In this document: positions 46,122 through 54,324 of the stretch, one piece after another
Layout of the letters: the number at the start of each line of letters is the position of its first letter
Position numbering within the stretch: the stretch's first letter is position 1
From: Gemmatimonadota bacterium
GTDB taxonomy: Bacteria; Gemmatimonadota; Gemmatimonadetes; Longimicrobiales; Gaopeijiaceae
DNA length: 62,869 bases
Assembly (NCBI GenBank): GCA_022822425.1
Contig: JAJEBS010000119.1
Span: 1 to 62,869, forward strand
Direction: 5' to 3'
Notes under the pieces: generated by a model
What the model was told of the DNA's origin: nothing
Seen by the model: the letters and a program-made list of their open reading frames with translations, nothing else
Database searches by the model: none
Translations under genes and position numbers: made by a program

Positions 46122-47770
46122 GCGCAACCGGACGGATCCTCGACGCCGTCATCATCGGCGGCGGTCCCGCCGGCTCGGCGGCAGCCCGCCTGCTCGCGCT
46201 CTGGGGGCATTCGGTTGTTCTTCTGACGCGGCCCCCGACCGGCCGTCCCGCGCTCGCCGAGTCCGTCCCTCCCAGCACGCGCAAGCTCTTCACCCTGCTG
46301 GGGGTCGCGCACAGAATCGACGACGCGGGCTTCTTCCCGGCGCGGGGCAATCTCGTTCGGTGGGGCGATGACCCGCTCCGGCGCGCCGACTTCGCGCCCG
46401 GCGCCGCCGGTCATCACGTGGTTCGCGACGTCTTCGACGCGCTGTTGCTGGACCTCGCGGAAGAAGCGGGAGCCGAGGTGCGGCGGAATGCGAAGGTGCT
46501 GCGACCGGTGCGGCCCAGCGCTGCCGGCGACGGAGAAGGAGAGCCGTCACAACGTGTCGAATACGAGAGCGCGCGTGGTGGCAGGGCGACCCTCCGAGCC
46601 CGCTTCATGCTGGACTGCTCCGGCCGCTCCGGAGTGATCGCCAACCCCGATCTGCGCGTCCACGACCAGGCCAACGCCACCGTCGCGCTGGCCGGGGTGT
46701 GGCGAGCGAACGCCGCCGACTCCCCCGCCGAGCCCTGCACGCTGGTTGAGAGCTACCGCGACGGCTGGGCCTGGTCGATGCCGGTATCGGACACCCGCCG
46801 CTACCTGACCATGATGATCGACCCCCGCCGGACCGCGCTGCTGAAGGGCCGGGGCCGGCGCAGCCTCTACCTGGCCGAGGTGGAGAAGACCCGGGAAGCG
46901 CGCCGCCTGGTGGCCGCGGCCCGCCTGGTGAGCGACATCAGCGGACACTCCGCTTCCCAGTACACCGCCGCCCGGTTCACCGGCGAGGGGTTCCTGCTGG
47001 TCGGAGACGCGGCCAGCTTCGTCGACCCGCTCGCCTCCGTGGGGGTCAAGAAGGCGCTCGCCTCCGCCTGGCTTGCCTCGGTGGTGGTCCACACCTGCAT
47101 CTCGACGCCCGGCATGCGGGATGTGGCGCTCGAGTTCTTCGAGGGCCGCGAGCGGGCAACCTGGCTCGCCCATCGGCGTCACACCGCCCGGTACTACCGC
47201 GAGGCGGCTGCGGCCCACGGCCACGGCTTCTGGAGCGCCCGCGCGGCGGCAATCGGCGACGTCCCCGGGGCCATGGCGTCAGCGGGGCCAACCCCGGTGG
47301 ACGGTGCGCCTTCCCCCGACGACCAGACTTCCGGCGGATCCCCGTCAGGGGCCCCCGCGACCTCTCCCGCCCTCGATCCGGCCGCCGAAGTACACATACC
47401 GGTCCCGAACGAACCGGATATCACCGCCCTGCGCACCGACCCCGACGTCCTGCGCGCCTTCAACGATCTTCGAGCGGCCCCCTCCATTCGCCTGCGCCCC
47501 GCGCCCGGCCTGCGCCGCCTCCGGCTACCCGCCGTGCGCGGCCGCCGCATCGTCCTGGACGAACACCTCGCTTCTCCTGCGCTCCCGGATGGGGTGCGCC
47601 ATCTAAGGGACGTGGATCTGCCTCCCCTGGTCGACATGGCTGGCGCCCACGATCAGGTCCCGGACCTCTACCAGGCCTACCTGGAGCGCGTCGCCACCGT
47701 CGCGCTGCCGGACTTCCTCGGTGCACTCTCGGTCCTCCTCGGCAAGGGGATGCTGAAGAACGAGCCGTAG
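45998..47770 (+). CDS. qhpG: FAD-dependent monooxygenase of cysteine-tryptophylquinone formation (QhpG-like)
   Basis: The conserved part begins near 46139 with a Rossmann FAD motif DAVIIGGGPAGSAAA. It continues with HHVVRDVFDALLLDLAEEAG, MLDCSGRSG and GFLLVGDAASFVDPLASVGVKKAL, as in tryptophan-halogenase-like flavoproteins. QhpG hydroxylates the target tryptophan of the cross-linked gamma subunit before it becomes a quinone. The presence of all other qhp genes nearby supports the name. The listed ATG overlaps the LVIVD gene by 124 bases and may not be the true start; no better ATG, GTG or TTG follows before the domain. About 180 C-terminal residues after the FAD domain include a low-complexity linker and look like an extension. 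Confidence 0.75.
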   Translation: MGAQLDHGLECDALQGTRLLLRHQLRALVGEGGAAPAAGVIGATGRILDAVIIGGGPAGSAAARLLALWGHSVVLLTRPPTGRPALAESVPPSTRKLFTLLGVAHRIDDAGFFPARGNLVRWGDDPLRRADFAPGAAGHHVVRDVFDALLLDLAEEAGAEVRRNAKVLRPVRPSAAGDGEGEPSQRVEYESARGGRATLRARFMLDCSGRSGVIANPDLRVHDQANATVALAGVWRANAADSPAEPCTLVESYRDGWAWSMPVSDTRRYLTMMIDPRRTALLKGRGRRSLYLAEVEKTREARRLVAAARLVSDISGHSASQYTAARFTGEGFLLVGDAASFVDPLASVGVKKALASAWLASVVVHTCISTPGMRDVALEFFEGRERATWLAHRRHTARYYREAAAAHGHGFWSARAAAIGDVPGAMASAGPTPVDGAPSPDDQTSGGSPSGAPATSPALDPAAEVHIPVPNEPDITALRTDPDVLRAFNDLRAAPSIRLRPAPGLRRLRLPAVRGRRIVLDEHLASPALPDGVRHLRDVDLPPLVDMAGAHDQVPDLYQAYLERVATVALPDFLGALSVLLGKGMLKNEP

Positions 47771-47811
47771 GCGGATCTGCCCCCCCCGCCGACCGTCAGG
47801 CGGGATCCGCC
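47770..47811. terminator. Two-part hairpin between convergent genes
   Basis: GGCGGATC (47770-47777) pairs with GATCCGCC (47804-47811), and inside it CCGCC (47786-47790) pairs with GGCGG (47799-47803) around an 8-base loop, with a C-rich bulge on one side. It spans the stop codons of qhpG and the convergent SRPBCC gene and has no U tract, so it would be an imperfect intrinsic terminator. Confidence 0.45.
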
Positions 47812-48437
47812 GACTCCCCCGTGTAGAACGCGATGGTGCGCCTCGCCGCGGCCTGCGCCGCCGCGGGATTCGCTTCGGCCTCTATTGCCGCCCGTGCCCA
47901 TCCTTCGCCGCTGGCCCGGATGAACGCCCTGCCGTCCCGGGAGGTCGCAAAGGCCACCTCATCCGGCTTCGGTGCGTCCGGGTGCGCGAGGTGGAACGCG
48001 AGCCCCAGAAGAGCCATCTCCCAGCCGACGCCGGTCGCCCCCGGTCCGTATCGGCTCCAGTGTTCCGACAAGCGCTGCGTGTGCGTCAGCCTGAGCCGCG
48101 CGCGGCCCGCTCCGCCCTGCGAGAAGCCTGCCTCCACCCAGCTCACGTCCCCGCCGAACTCCCATGTGAGCGCGAAGTGCCACGGCCGCCCGCAGGCCGT
48201 GATCACCCCACCCGCATTGCCTTCGAGTTGATATCGGCCCTTGGGCTTTAGTTCTCCGCTGACCGGCAGAAACCACCGCGGGAGGCGATCATCACTTGTT
48301 ACGGCGTCCCACAGATCGTCCAGGGATGTCGCGTAGCCGCGAGACAGGGTGACCGCGCGAGCGGGCTCTCCATCACGATCCAGCACCGACACCGAGCGCT
48401 CCGTGGCGCCCAGGTGTTCCGGGACGTCGAAGTTCAT
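47796..48437 (-). CDS. SRPBCC (AHSA1-like) domain protein
   Basis: The 213-residue protein has the START-like opening of the activator-of-Hsp90 (AHSA1) family (VTLSRGYATSLDDLWDAVTSDDRLPRWFLPVSGEL, later GGVITACGRPWHFALTWEF). A C-terminal helical segment ends in RRTIAFYTG. These proteins bind small hydrophobic ligands or act as stress-related proteins; the role is unknown. It lies between qhpG and the PIN toxin gene, antisense to the qhp genes, and is 12 bases from the toxin gene stop. Confidence 0.78.
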   Translation of the reverse strand: MNFDVPEHLGATERSVSVLDRDGEPARAVTLSRGYATSLDDLWDAVTSDDRLPRWFLPVSGELKPKGRYQLEGNAGGVITACGRPWHFALTWEFGGDVSWVEAGFSQGGAGRARLRLTHTQRLSEHWSRYGPGATGVGWEMALLGLAFHLAHPDAPKPDEVAFATSRDGRAFIRASGEGWARAAIEAEANPAAAQAAARRTIAFYTGESADPA

Positions 48438-48449
48438 GAGTACTCCCGG

Positions 48450-48872
48450 TTATGGGGCACCATCCGAGACATCGCGAGGTGTGATGACCGAGCCAGGTCG
48501 CGGAGGGCTCTCCAACAGCAGCCGGTCCCCGGTGATGAGCCGGCAGCCGGACTGGCTTGCGAGCAACGCCCAGAGATGGTTGTCACCCGACTCGGGAGCG
48601 GCATCGCCGTCGTCTGGCTCACGCCACACCGCATTCGCCGCCAGGTCGGTCAGAAGTCCGTCAATCTCGTCGTCGGTTCGCTGGTGAAACCGCACTACCC
48701 CGGGGCGTCGCAGCACCGCCGAATACTCCGAAAGCAAGGCCCCTGACATCAGGTAGAGCAGGCGACCATCGAGCATGGCGTCGAGAGTCTGCGACGTCGG
48801 GCTGCGCGGATCGGCACTGATCACTCCGGACACGACGACATTGGTATCCACGACGAAGACCTTTCGGGTCAA
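48450..48872 (-). CDS. PIN-domain toxin of a putative toxin-antitoxin system
   Basis: The 140-residue protein has the PIN core: Asp9 in FVVDTNVVVSG, LSEYSAVL with its Glu, and ESGDNHLWALL followed by CRLITGDRLLL. It belongs to the branch annotated as putative toxin component, PIN family. It is likely an RNase inhibited by the upstream RHH protein, whose stop overlaps its ATG (ATGA, 4 bases). Confidence 0.83.
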   Translation of the reverse strand: MTRKVFVVDTNVVVSGVISADPRSPTSQTLDAMLDGRLLYLMSGALLSEYSAVLRRPGVVRFHQRTDDEIDGLLTDLAANAVWREPDDGDAAPESGDNHLWALLASQSGCRLITGDRLLLESPPRPGSVITPRDVSDGAP

Positions 48873-49114
48873 TCGTCCTTCCCCGCTCGATACCGCCTGG
48901 TTTCGCGCACCGCGATGGCCATCGCCTCTTCATCGCCCAAACCGGCGCTGGAGCGTGCGCGGGCGACGATTTCGCGTGCCGTTTCGGAGGGAAGGATTCC
49001 CCTGAATTCGAGACTCTCTTCGATGATCGCGCCCATCGAGCGCCCCTGCCGCGCTGCGGCCTCTCTCAATGCGCGGTGTGTACGGTCCGTCAAGCTGATT
49101 GTGAGGCGTGGCAT
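48869..49114 (-). CDS. Ribbon-helix-helix antitoxin
   Basis: The 81-residue protein opens with PRLTISLTDRTHRALREAAARQGRSMGAIIEESLEF, a ribbon-helix-helix DNA-binding domain, followed by an acidic tail suited to binding the toxin. The ATG at 49114 was chosen because the RHH strand starts there; the frame is open upstream but without domain sequence. It precedes the PIN toxin in the same operon and probably represses its own promoter, where an inverted repeat lies. Confidence 0.83.
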   Translation of the reverse strand: MPRLTISLTDRTHRALREAAARQGRSMGAIIEESLEFRGILPSETAREIVARARSSAGLGDEEAMAIAVRETRRYRAGKDD

Positions 49115-49154
49115 GACACGAACTTCCGGGTTGCGGCGACGGTGCCCAGACATG

Positions 49155-49178
49155 GATGCACCATAGCACCAGTGCATC
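49155..49178. promoter_or_regulatory. Inverted repeat, candidate operator of the RHH/PIN operon
   Basis: GATGCAC and GTGCATC are separated by 10 bases, 41-64 bases upstream of the antitoxin start. On the minus strand the spacer contains TGCTATGGT, an extended -10-like element, so the dyad would cover the promoter. It is also about 65 bases from the divergent qhpA promoter. Confidence 0.45.
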
Positions 49179-49241
49179 ACCGACGCCAACCGGAGCATCC
49201 AACAAGCTGATTCGCGGTTGTCCCCGGCGGGATCGCCTCGT

Positions 49242-49270
49242 TTGTCTCCGACCCCCACAGGCGATATCAT
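49242..49270 (+). promoter_or_regulatory. Probable promoter of the qhpADCBF operon
   Basis: TTGTCT (4 of 6 consensus positions) and TATCAT (5 of 6) are separated by 17 bases. The predicted start of transcription is about 50 bases before the qhpA ATG. It lies in the 211-base space between the antitoxin and qhpA genes. Confidence 0.5.
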
Positions 49271-49325
49271 CCCGTATGCCGCATACCCCGATAAACAATA
49301 GTTTCTCCAACCCACGGGTCCCCGC

Positions 49326-51122
49326 ATGGTTCAGCGCCCTCGCTTGACCCGCACGCGCCTGTTCGCGGGGATGTTCCTCGCCGCGGGCGCATTCGTCGCT
49401 GCCGGGGCCGCTGCCCAGAGCGACGAAGAAGGCTTCCCCATCGAGCACGAGACCATCCGCGCCCGCTGCGCGGCGTGCCACCTCCCGGATTCGGAGGGGC
49501 GCATGTCGCGCATCTCCTTCGAGCGCAAGACCCCGGAGGGATGGCAGGGCTCGCTGCAGCGCATGATCTCGCTCAACGGCGTGACCCTCGCGCCCGAGGA
49601 GGCGCGCGACATCGTCAAGTACCTCTCGGACCGGCAGGGGTTGGCGCCCGAGGAGCTGCGTCCCGGTCTCTTCGAGGTCGAGAAGAGGATGATCGACCAC
49701 CGCTATCTGGCGGACACCGACGTCGAGTTCACCTGCATCCAGTGCCATTCGATGGGGCGGGTGATCACGCAGCGGCGGACGCGTGAGGAGTGGGAGCTCC
49801 TGATGTCGACGCACCGCGGCTACTATCCGCTCGCCGACTTCCAGGCCTTCCTGCGCATGGGGCCCACGCCCGACCAGCCCGGCCCGGACGGGGAGCCGCC
49901 GGACACGCGCCAGCCCATGGAGCGCGCAGTCGACCACCTTTCCGAGGTCTTCCCCCTCCACACCCCCGAGTGGGCGGCATGGTCGGCGACCATGCGCCCG
50001 CCGCGCCTGGAGGGCACATGGGTCCTCTCCGGTCACCAGCCCGGACGCGGCGCGCTCTACGGCACGGTGACCATGGGGGGCGGCGGCGAACGGGACGCGT
50101 TCGTCACCCGGGTCAGCTACACGTTTCCGGCCACCGGGGAGACCGTCACCCGGCGGGGCCGCGGGCTGGTGTACACGGGGTACCAGTGGCGGGGCCGCTC
50201 CTTCGAGTCCGATGAAGCCGATGGGGCGATGCGCGAGGTGATGGTCGTCGAGCGGGACATGAACGAGATCAGCGGGCGCTGGTTCCGGGGCGACTACGAC
50301 GAGATCGGCATGGATGTGAGCCTGACCCGGGTAGCCGGTTCTCCCGTCGTCGCGGGGGTCCATCCCCGCGCCCTTCAGTTGGGCGGCGGCGAGCGCGAGG
50401 TGCGCGTCTTCGGGGCCGGATTCGCGGACGGCGTCGGGCCCGGAGATGTGGATCTGGGCCCCGGGCTGACCGTCAACAGAGTGATCAGCGCCTCCTCCGA
50501 AGAGATCGCCCTCAACGTGACCCTGGCGCCCGACGCGGTCCCCGGTGGGCGCGACGTTTTCGTCGGCGGCGCGAGCCTGCCGCAGGCCGTGGTCGTGCAC
50601 GACGGCATCGACCGCATCCAGGTGCTGCCGCGCACGGGCATGGCCCGCCTGGGCGGCATCGTATTCCCGAAGGGCTACCAGCAGTTCGAGGCGGTCGCCT
50701 TCGACGACGGACCCGACGGGCGTCCAAGCTCCGACGACGACCTGGAGCTGGGGACGGTCGAGGTCGACTGGAGCCTCGAGGAATACGCGGCGACCTTCGA
50801 CGACAACGACATCGAGTTCGTCGGCTCGATCGACCAGACCGGACTTTTCGTGCCCGCCGCCGACGGCCCCAACCCGGACCGCGACCGAAACCGCAACAAC
50901 GTCGGCGACGTGTGGGTGGTCGCCACGCTGGCGCAGGACGACAACGGGGACCGTCCCCTGCGGGCCCGCGCCCACCTGGTCGTCACCGTCCCGCTCTACC
51001 TGCTTTTCGACCCGGGAGCCAACGTGAGTACGGGTGCGAGCCCGGATCCGGCGGCAAGCTCGAACGGTCGCGGAAGCCGAACCCCGGGACCGAGTCCCGG
51101 AATGGGAGGGAGCCCGAAATGA
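49326..51122 (+). CDS. qhpA: Quinohemoprotein amine dehydrogenase alpha subunit (di-heme)
   Basis: The 598-residue precursor has a signal peptide ending near GAAAQS and two heme-binding motifs, CAACH at 48-52 and CIQCH at 137-141, in a cytochrome domain. A middle region (about 175-350, GTWVLSGHQPGRGALYG) and Ig-like beta domains to about 560 follow. This is the domain order of the QHNDH alpha subunit, which passes electrons from the quinone cofactor through two c-type hemes to an external acceptor in the periplasm. The last 40 residues are a Ser/Gly/Pro-rich tail. The stop overlaps the qhpD start (ATGA). Weak ribosome-binding site. Confidence 0.93.
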   Translation: MVQRPRLTRTRLFAGMFLAAGAFVAAGAAAQSDEEGFPIEHETIRARCAACHLPDSEGRMSRISFERKTPEGWQGSLQRMISLNGVTLAPEEARDIVKYLSDRQGLAPEELRPGLFEVEKRMIDHRYLADTDVEFTCIQCHSMGRVITQRRTREEWELLMSTHRGYYPLADFQAFLRMGPTPDQPGPDGEPPDTRQPMERAVDHLSEVFPLHTPEWAAWSATMRPPRLEGTWVLSGHQPGRGALYGTVTMGGGGERDAFVTRVSYTFPATGETVTRRGRGLVYTGYQWRGRSFESDEADGAMREVMVVERDMNEISGRWFRGDYDEIGMDVSLTRVAGSPVVAGVHPRALQLGGGEREVRVFGAGFADGVGPGDVDLGPGLTVNRVISASSEEIALNVTLAPDAVPGGRDVFVGGASLPQAVVVHDGIDRIQVLPRTGMARLGGIVFPKGYQQFEAVAFDDGPDGRPSSDDDLELGTVEVDWSLEEYAATFDDNDIEFVGSIDQTGLFVPAADGPNPDRDRNRNNVGDVWVVATLAQDDNGDRPLRARAHLVVTVPLYLLFDPGANVSTGASPDPAASSNGRGSRTPGPSPGMGGSPK

Positions 51123-52705
51123 GCACAGCCGACATCACTTCGCCGGGCGGTCTGTCGGTGAGCGCCGCGACCGCGACACCGGTTACTGGCGCAGCCACCG
51201 AGGCTGCCAACGGGGCCGCTGCGCGCGCCAACGGGGCCCCGGCGCCCGCGCCGCCCCTCTCGTCCGGCGCCTCGCCGGCAGCCCCGGGTCTCCTCACTCC
51301 GGGGGAGTTCCACGCCTTCCAGGCGGACGGCGGGACGTTCCTCTACCTGGTGCCGAGCGCGGCGATCTTCCGCATGGACGATGCGTCGCTCGCGGTGCTC
51401 CGGGCGCTCGAGACGGCCAACCGCACGCCCGCCGAACTGGTGGGACTACTGGAGAGCCGATTCCCCGCCGAGGAGGTCCGGGACCGCGTCGACGAGCTGC
51501 TGGGGGTGCGTGCCATCGGCCACCTCGGCAAGCCCGCCCCGCCCCCTCCCGACGTGCTGCCGCCCAAGGGCTTCCCGCTCACCACAATGGTCCTGAACGT
51601 CACCAGCAAGTGCAATCTGGCCTGCACGTACTGCTACGAATACGGCGACGACCGCATCGTCGAGGCCGACTCCAAGCCCCGCTACATGGACCTCGAGACC
51701 GCCCGCGAGAGCGTCGACTTCATGTTCGAGCAGGGCGGGTCGAACCGCCTGGTGCACCTGACCTTCTTCGGCGGTGAGACCCTACTCAACTTCAAGCTGC
51801 TCAAGGAAACCGCCACCTACGCGCGCCAGCGCGCCCGCGAGGTCGGGAAGGAGGTCGATTTCAGCCTCACCACCAACGCCACCCTGCTCAAGCCCGAGAT
51901 CGTCGACTGGCTGGCGGAGAACCGGGTGGGCGTGACGGTCTCCATCGACGGCCCGCGCGAGGTGCAGGACGGCCTGCGCGTCTTCTCCAACGGCATGGGC
52001 AGCTACGACATCATCCTGCCCAGGATCAAGGATCTGCTGGCGCGCCACCGCACCCGCCCCATCGGCGCGCGCGTTACCCTGACCAGCCAGAATCTTGACG
52101 TCAAACACATCTTCAGGCACCTGACCGAGGAGATCGGGTTCTGGGAGGTCGGCTTCGCGCCGGTGACCAGTTCGTCGTGCCGCGACTTCTCCATCTCGGA
52201 CGCCGGCTACGACAAGATGCTCGGCCAGTTCGAGGAGCTCGCCCACGACTTCCTCGAGCACGCCTGCGCCGACCGCCATCACGGCTTCTCCAACGTGAAG
52301 GACACCCTGGAGGAGATCCACAAGGGCGTGAGCAAGGCGTACCCCTGCGGCGCCGGGCTCGGGCTGATGGGGGTGGCGACCGACGGCGACGTCGCGCTCT
52401 GCCATCGTTTCGCCGGCTCGGACGAGCACAAGATCGGGTCGGTGTCGGAGGGCGTCGACGTCGACGTGCAGTACGACTACCTGAAGAAGCACCACATCAA
52501 CAGCAAGACCGACTGCCGCACCTGCTGGGCCCGTCCCATCTGCGCCGGCGGATGCTATCACGAGGCCCATACCCGGTACGGCACCACCGCAACCCCGAAC
52601 CTCCACTTCTGCGAGTGGGTTCGGAGTTGGACCGACACATGTCTTCGAGTTTACGGAGCCATCTCGGAGCGCAACCCGGCATTCCTGGCGCGTTTCGACG
52701 CCTGA
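51119..52705 (+). CDS. qhpD: Radical SAM/SPASM peptide-modifying enzyme (QhpD)
   Basis: The 528-residue protein has a low-complexity start (about 1-55) and an RRE-like segment (about 60-140). The radical SAM cluster motif is Cys165-x3-Cys169-x2-Cys172 in KCNLACTYCYEYG. A SPASM domain binds auxiliary Fe-S clusters (CGAGLGLMGVATDGDVALC, then CRTCWARPICAGGCYHEA and FCEW). QhpD forms the Cys-Asp/Glu thioether links in the gamma subunit, acting on the leader-bearing peptide in the cytoplasm. The ATG at 51119 overlaps the qhpA stop by 4 bases. It lies 40 bases upstream of its substrate gene. Confidence 0.94.
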   Translation: MSTADITSPGGLSVSAATATPVTGAATEAANGAAARANGAPAPAPPLSSGASPAAPGLLTPGEFHAFQADGGTFLYLVPSAAIFRMDDASLAVLRALETANRTPAELVGLLESRFPAEEVRDRVDELLGVRAIGHLGKPAPPPPDVLPPKGFPLTTMVLNVTSKCNLACTYCYEYGDDRIVEADSKPRYMDLETARESVDFMFEQGGSNRLVHLTFFGGETLLNFKLLKETATYARQRAREVGKEVDFSLTTNATLLKPEIVDWLAENRVGVTVSIDGPREVQDGLRVFSNGMGSYDIILPRIKDLLARHRTRPIGARVTLTSQNLDVKHIFRHLTEEIGFWEVGFAPVTSSSCRDFSISDAGYDKMLGQFEELAHDFLEHACADRHHGFSNVKDTLEEIHKGVSKAYPCGAGLGLMGVATDGDVALCHRFAGSDEHKIGSVSEGVDVDVQYDYLKKHHINSKTDCRTCWARPICAGGCYHEAHTRYGTTATPNLHFCEWVRSWTDTCLRVYGAISERNPAFLARFDA

Positions 52706-52745
52706 GCCGGATCCACCGCGACCGAGTCAACCAGGAGAGAGACCC

Positions 52746-53168
52746 TTGGCACTGAAACCGATCAACCGCAAAGCGGACCGGATGGTGACCTACCTGGCGA
52801 ACCAGGGCGACGTGCCCCCGGCCGAGCAGATGGCGGGTCCCGTGGGGCCGGCCGCGGGCGAGGTCGAGGGCGGCGCCGACGCGAACGCCGAGGATGTCGT
52901 CGCGCTCGGGGGACGGCTTCCCGAGGTGCCGGAGATCCCGCACATCCCGCTGGGATGCTCGCTGGTCTTCGCGCCGGGCTGGGAGGTAGACGAGGCGGGC
53001 GGCACCGCCGGGCTCTGCCAGCCGGTCGAGCGCGACCTCTTCGACTGCCATCTGGCCTGCTTCTGGCCGGCCCACGTCCCGGACCAGCTCAACCACAGCC
53101 CGGACTGGACCGGCAAGTGCGCGGCGGCGCAGAACGACTGGCGCAAGCTGGAGATGATCTTCCCGTAG
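52746..53168 (+). CDS. qhpC: Quinohemoprotein amine dehydrogenase gamma subunit precursor (CTQ peptide)
   Basis: The 140-residue precursor starts at a TTG with AGGAGAG upstream. Its leader begins MALKPINRKADRM, as in other QhpC leaders. The mature part has every cross-linking position: Cys71-Glu80, Cys91-Asp97 and Cys105-Asp113 for the thioether bridges, and Cys101-Trp107 for the cysteine-tryptophylquinone. The spacing (9, 6, 8 and 6) equals that of the Paracoccus protein. Placing the first bridged Cys at mature residue 7 implies a leader of about 64 residues, longer than the 28 known for Paracoccus, with an acidic Gly/Ala-rich middle. An extra Cys125 is present. It is the redox centre that oxidises primary amines. 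Confidence 0.95.
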   Translation: MALKPINRKADRMVTYLANQGDVPPAEQMAGPVGPAAGEVEGGADANAEDVVALGGRLPEVPEIPHIPLGCSLVFAPGWEVDEAGGTAGLCQPVERDLFDCHLACFWPAHVPDQLNHSPDWTGKCAAAQNDWRKLEMIFP

Positions 53169-53205
53169 GCGGGTAAGCCTCCCTTCCTCCACGAAACCTG
53201 ACAAA

Positions 53206-54324
53206 ATGGCAGACATGTCTGACAAAATGTCATACCTGGCGGTGCTGATCGCCCTCCTCCCCTCGGCGCTGGCCGCACAGGAGGTCCGCTCGGGCGGCAA
53301 CGGCACCATCTACATGGGGGCCTACAACGAGGCCGTCTACGTCATCGACGAGGCGACGCTCGAGGTCACCGAGCGCATCCCGGTCACGACCGGCATCCCC
53401 AACCTGATGCAGCTCTCCCCGGACAACCGCACCATGTACGTGCGCGACGCCGCCATGGAGCACATCGAGGTGGTCGATCTGGTCGAGGGGCGCTCGATCG
53501 ACTCCTTCACCCTGAGCGAGGGCAACACGAAGGTACGCATCCGCTCGATGGCGGTGGATCCGGGCGGCGAATACGTGCTGCTCGGCGCGCGGAGCTACAC
53601 CAAGCTGCTCGACCGCTTCGAGATCGGCGAATTCTCGATCCTTCGCGTCGACCTCGATTCGCGCGAGGTGACCGACACCGTGCCGAGTTCGGTGGGCGAG
53701 CAGCGCCAGGGCGCCAACCTCATGTTCTCGCCGGACGGCGACCTGCTCTACTTCTTCGGCCGCGACATCATCGCCGTCGAGACCGAGAACTTCACCGAGG
53801 TCGACCGCTGGGAGCTGTCGCAGCCGCTGGAGGAGGGGCTCGGACGCATGAACCTGAGCTTCCAGCGCAGTCCCTATGACGAAGAGGGCATCTTCACGAA
53901 CCTCTTCCGGATGACGGATCCCGTGCAGGGCCGGCAGATGATGGGCATCGCGCGCGTGAACCTCGCCGAGCAGGATGTCGACTTCTACACCCTGGGGCCC
54001 AGCGAGCGGGTGAGCTTCGCGCTGGCGCCGGGTGGACGCAAGGCGTACGGCCTGCGCTCGGAGATCGGCTTCTACCAGTTCTGGACCTTTGATCTGGAGG
54101 GGCGCCGGGTCGAGAGCCGGGTCGAGTTCCCGGGGCGGCCGCGCATGTCGCTGGTGCCGAGCTCCAATGGCGAACTGCTCTACATCTACAACGCCGGCAA
54201 CACCATCGACGTCTACGACGCCGACACCCACGAGCTGCTGCGCACGGTGTGGCTGGACGCCGACATGACGCGCTTCCTGCTGGTGCCGGGGACTGGCGCC
54301 GCGGACGACTCCGGCGGTTCGTAG
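53206..54324 (+). CDS. qhpB: Quinohemoprotein amine dehydrogenase beta subunit (propeller)
   Basis: The 372-residue protein has a short signal peptide (hydrophobic core SYLAVLIALLPSALAAQ) and seven YVTN-like blade repeats (YMGAYNEAVYVIDEATLEVTERI, LLGARSYTKLL, LYIYNAGNTIDVYDADTHELL), as in the QHNDH beta subunit that contacts gamma and shapes the active site. Two ATGs are possible starts, at 53206 and 53227; both follow the same CTGACAAAATG context. The end overlaps the qhpF frame by 76 bases. Confidence 0.92.
   Translation: MADMSDKMSYLAVLIALLPSALAAQEVRSGGNGTIYMGAYNEAVYVIDEATLEVTERIPVTTGIPNLMQLSPDNRTMYVRDAAMEHIEVVDLVEGRSIDSFTLSEGNTKVRIRSMAVDPGGEYVLLGARSYTKLLDRFEIGEFSILRVDLDSREVTDTVPSSVGEQRQGANLMFSPDGDLLYFFGRDIIAVETENFTEVDRWELSQPLEEGLGRMNLSFQRSPYDEEGIFTNLFRMTDPVQGRQMMGIARVNLAEQDVDFYTLGPSERVSFALAPGGRKAYGLRSEIGFYQFWTFDLEGRRVESRVEFPGRPRMSLVPSSNGELLYIYNAGNTIDVYDADTHELLRTVWLDADMTRFLLVPGTGAADDSGGS

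Noticed and set aside
48930-50975. Long minus-strand open frame opposite qhpA
   Set aside because: It is antisense to a clearly recognised gene, has His/Arg/Gly-rich composition typical of GC-rich shadows, and no domain.
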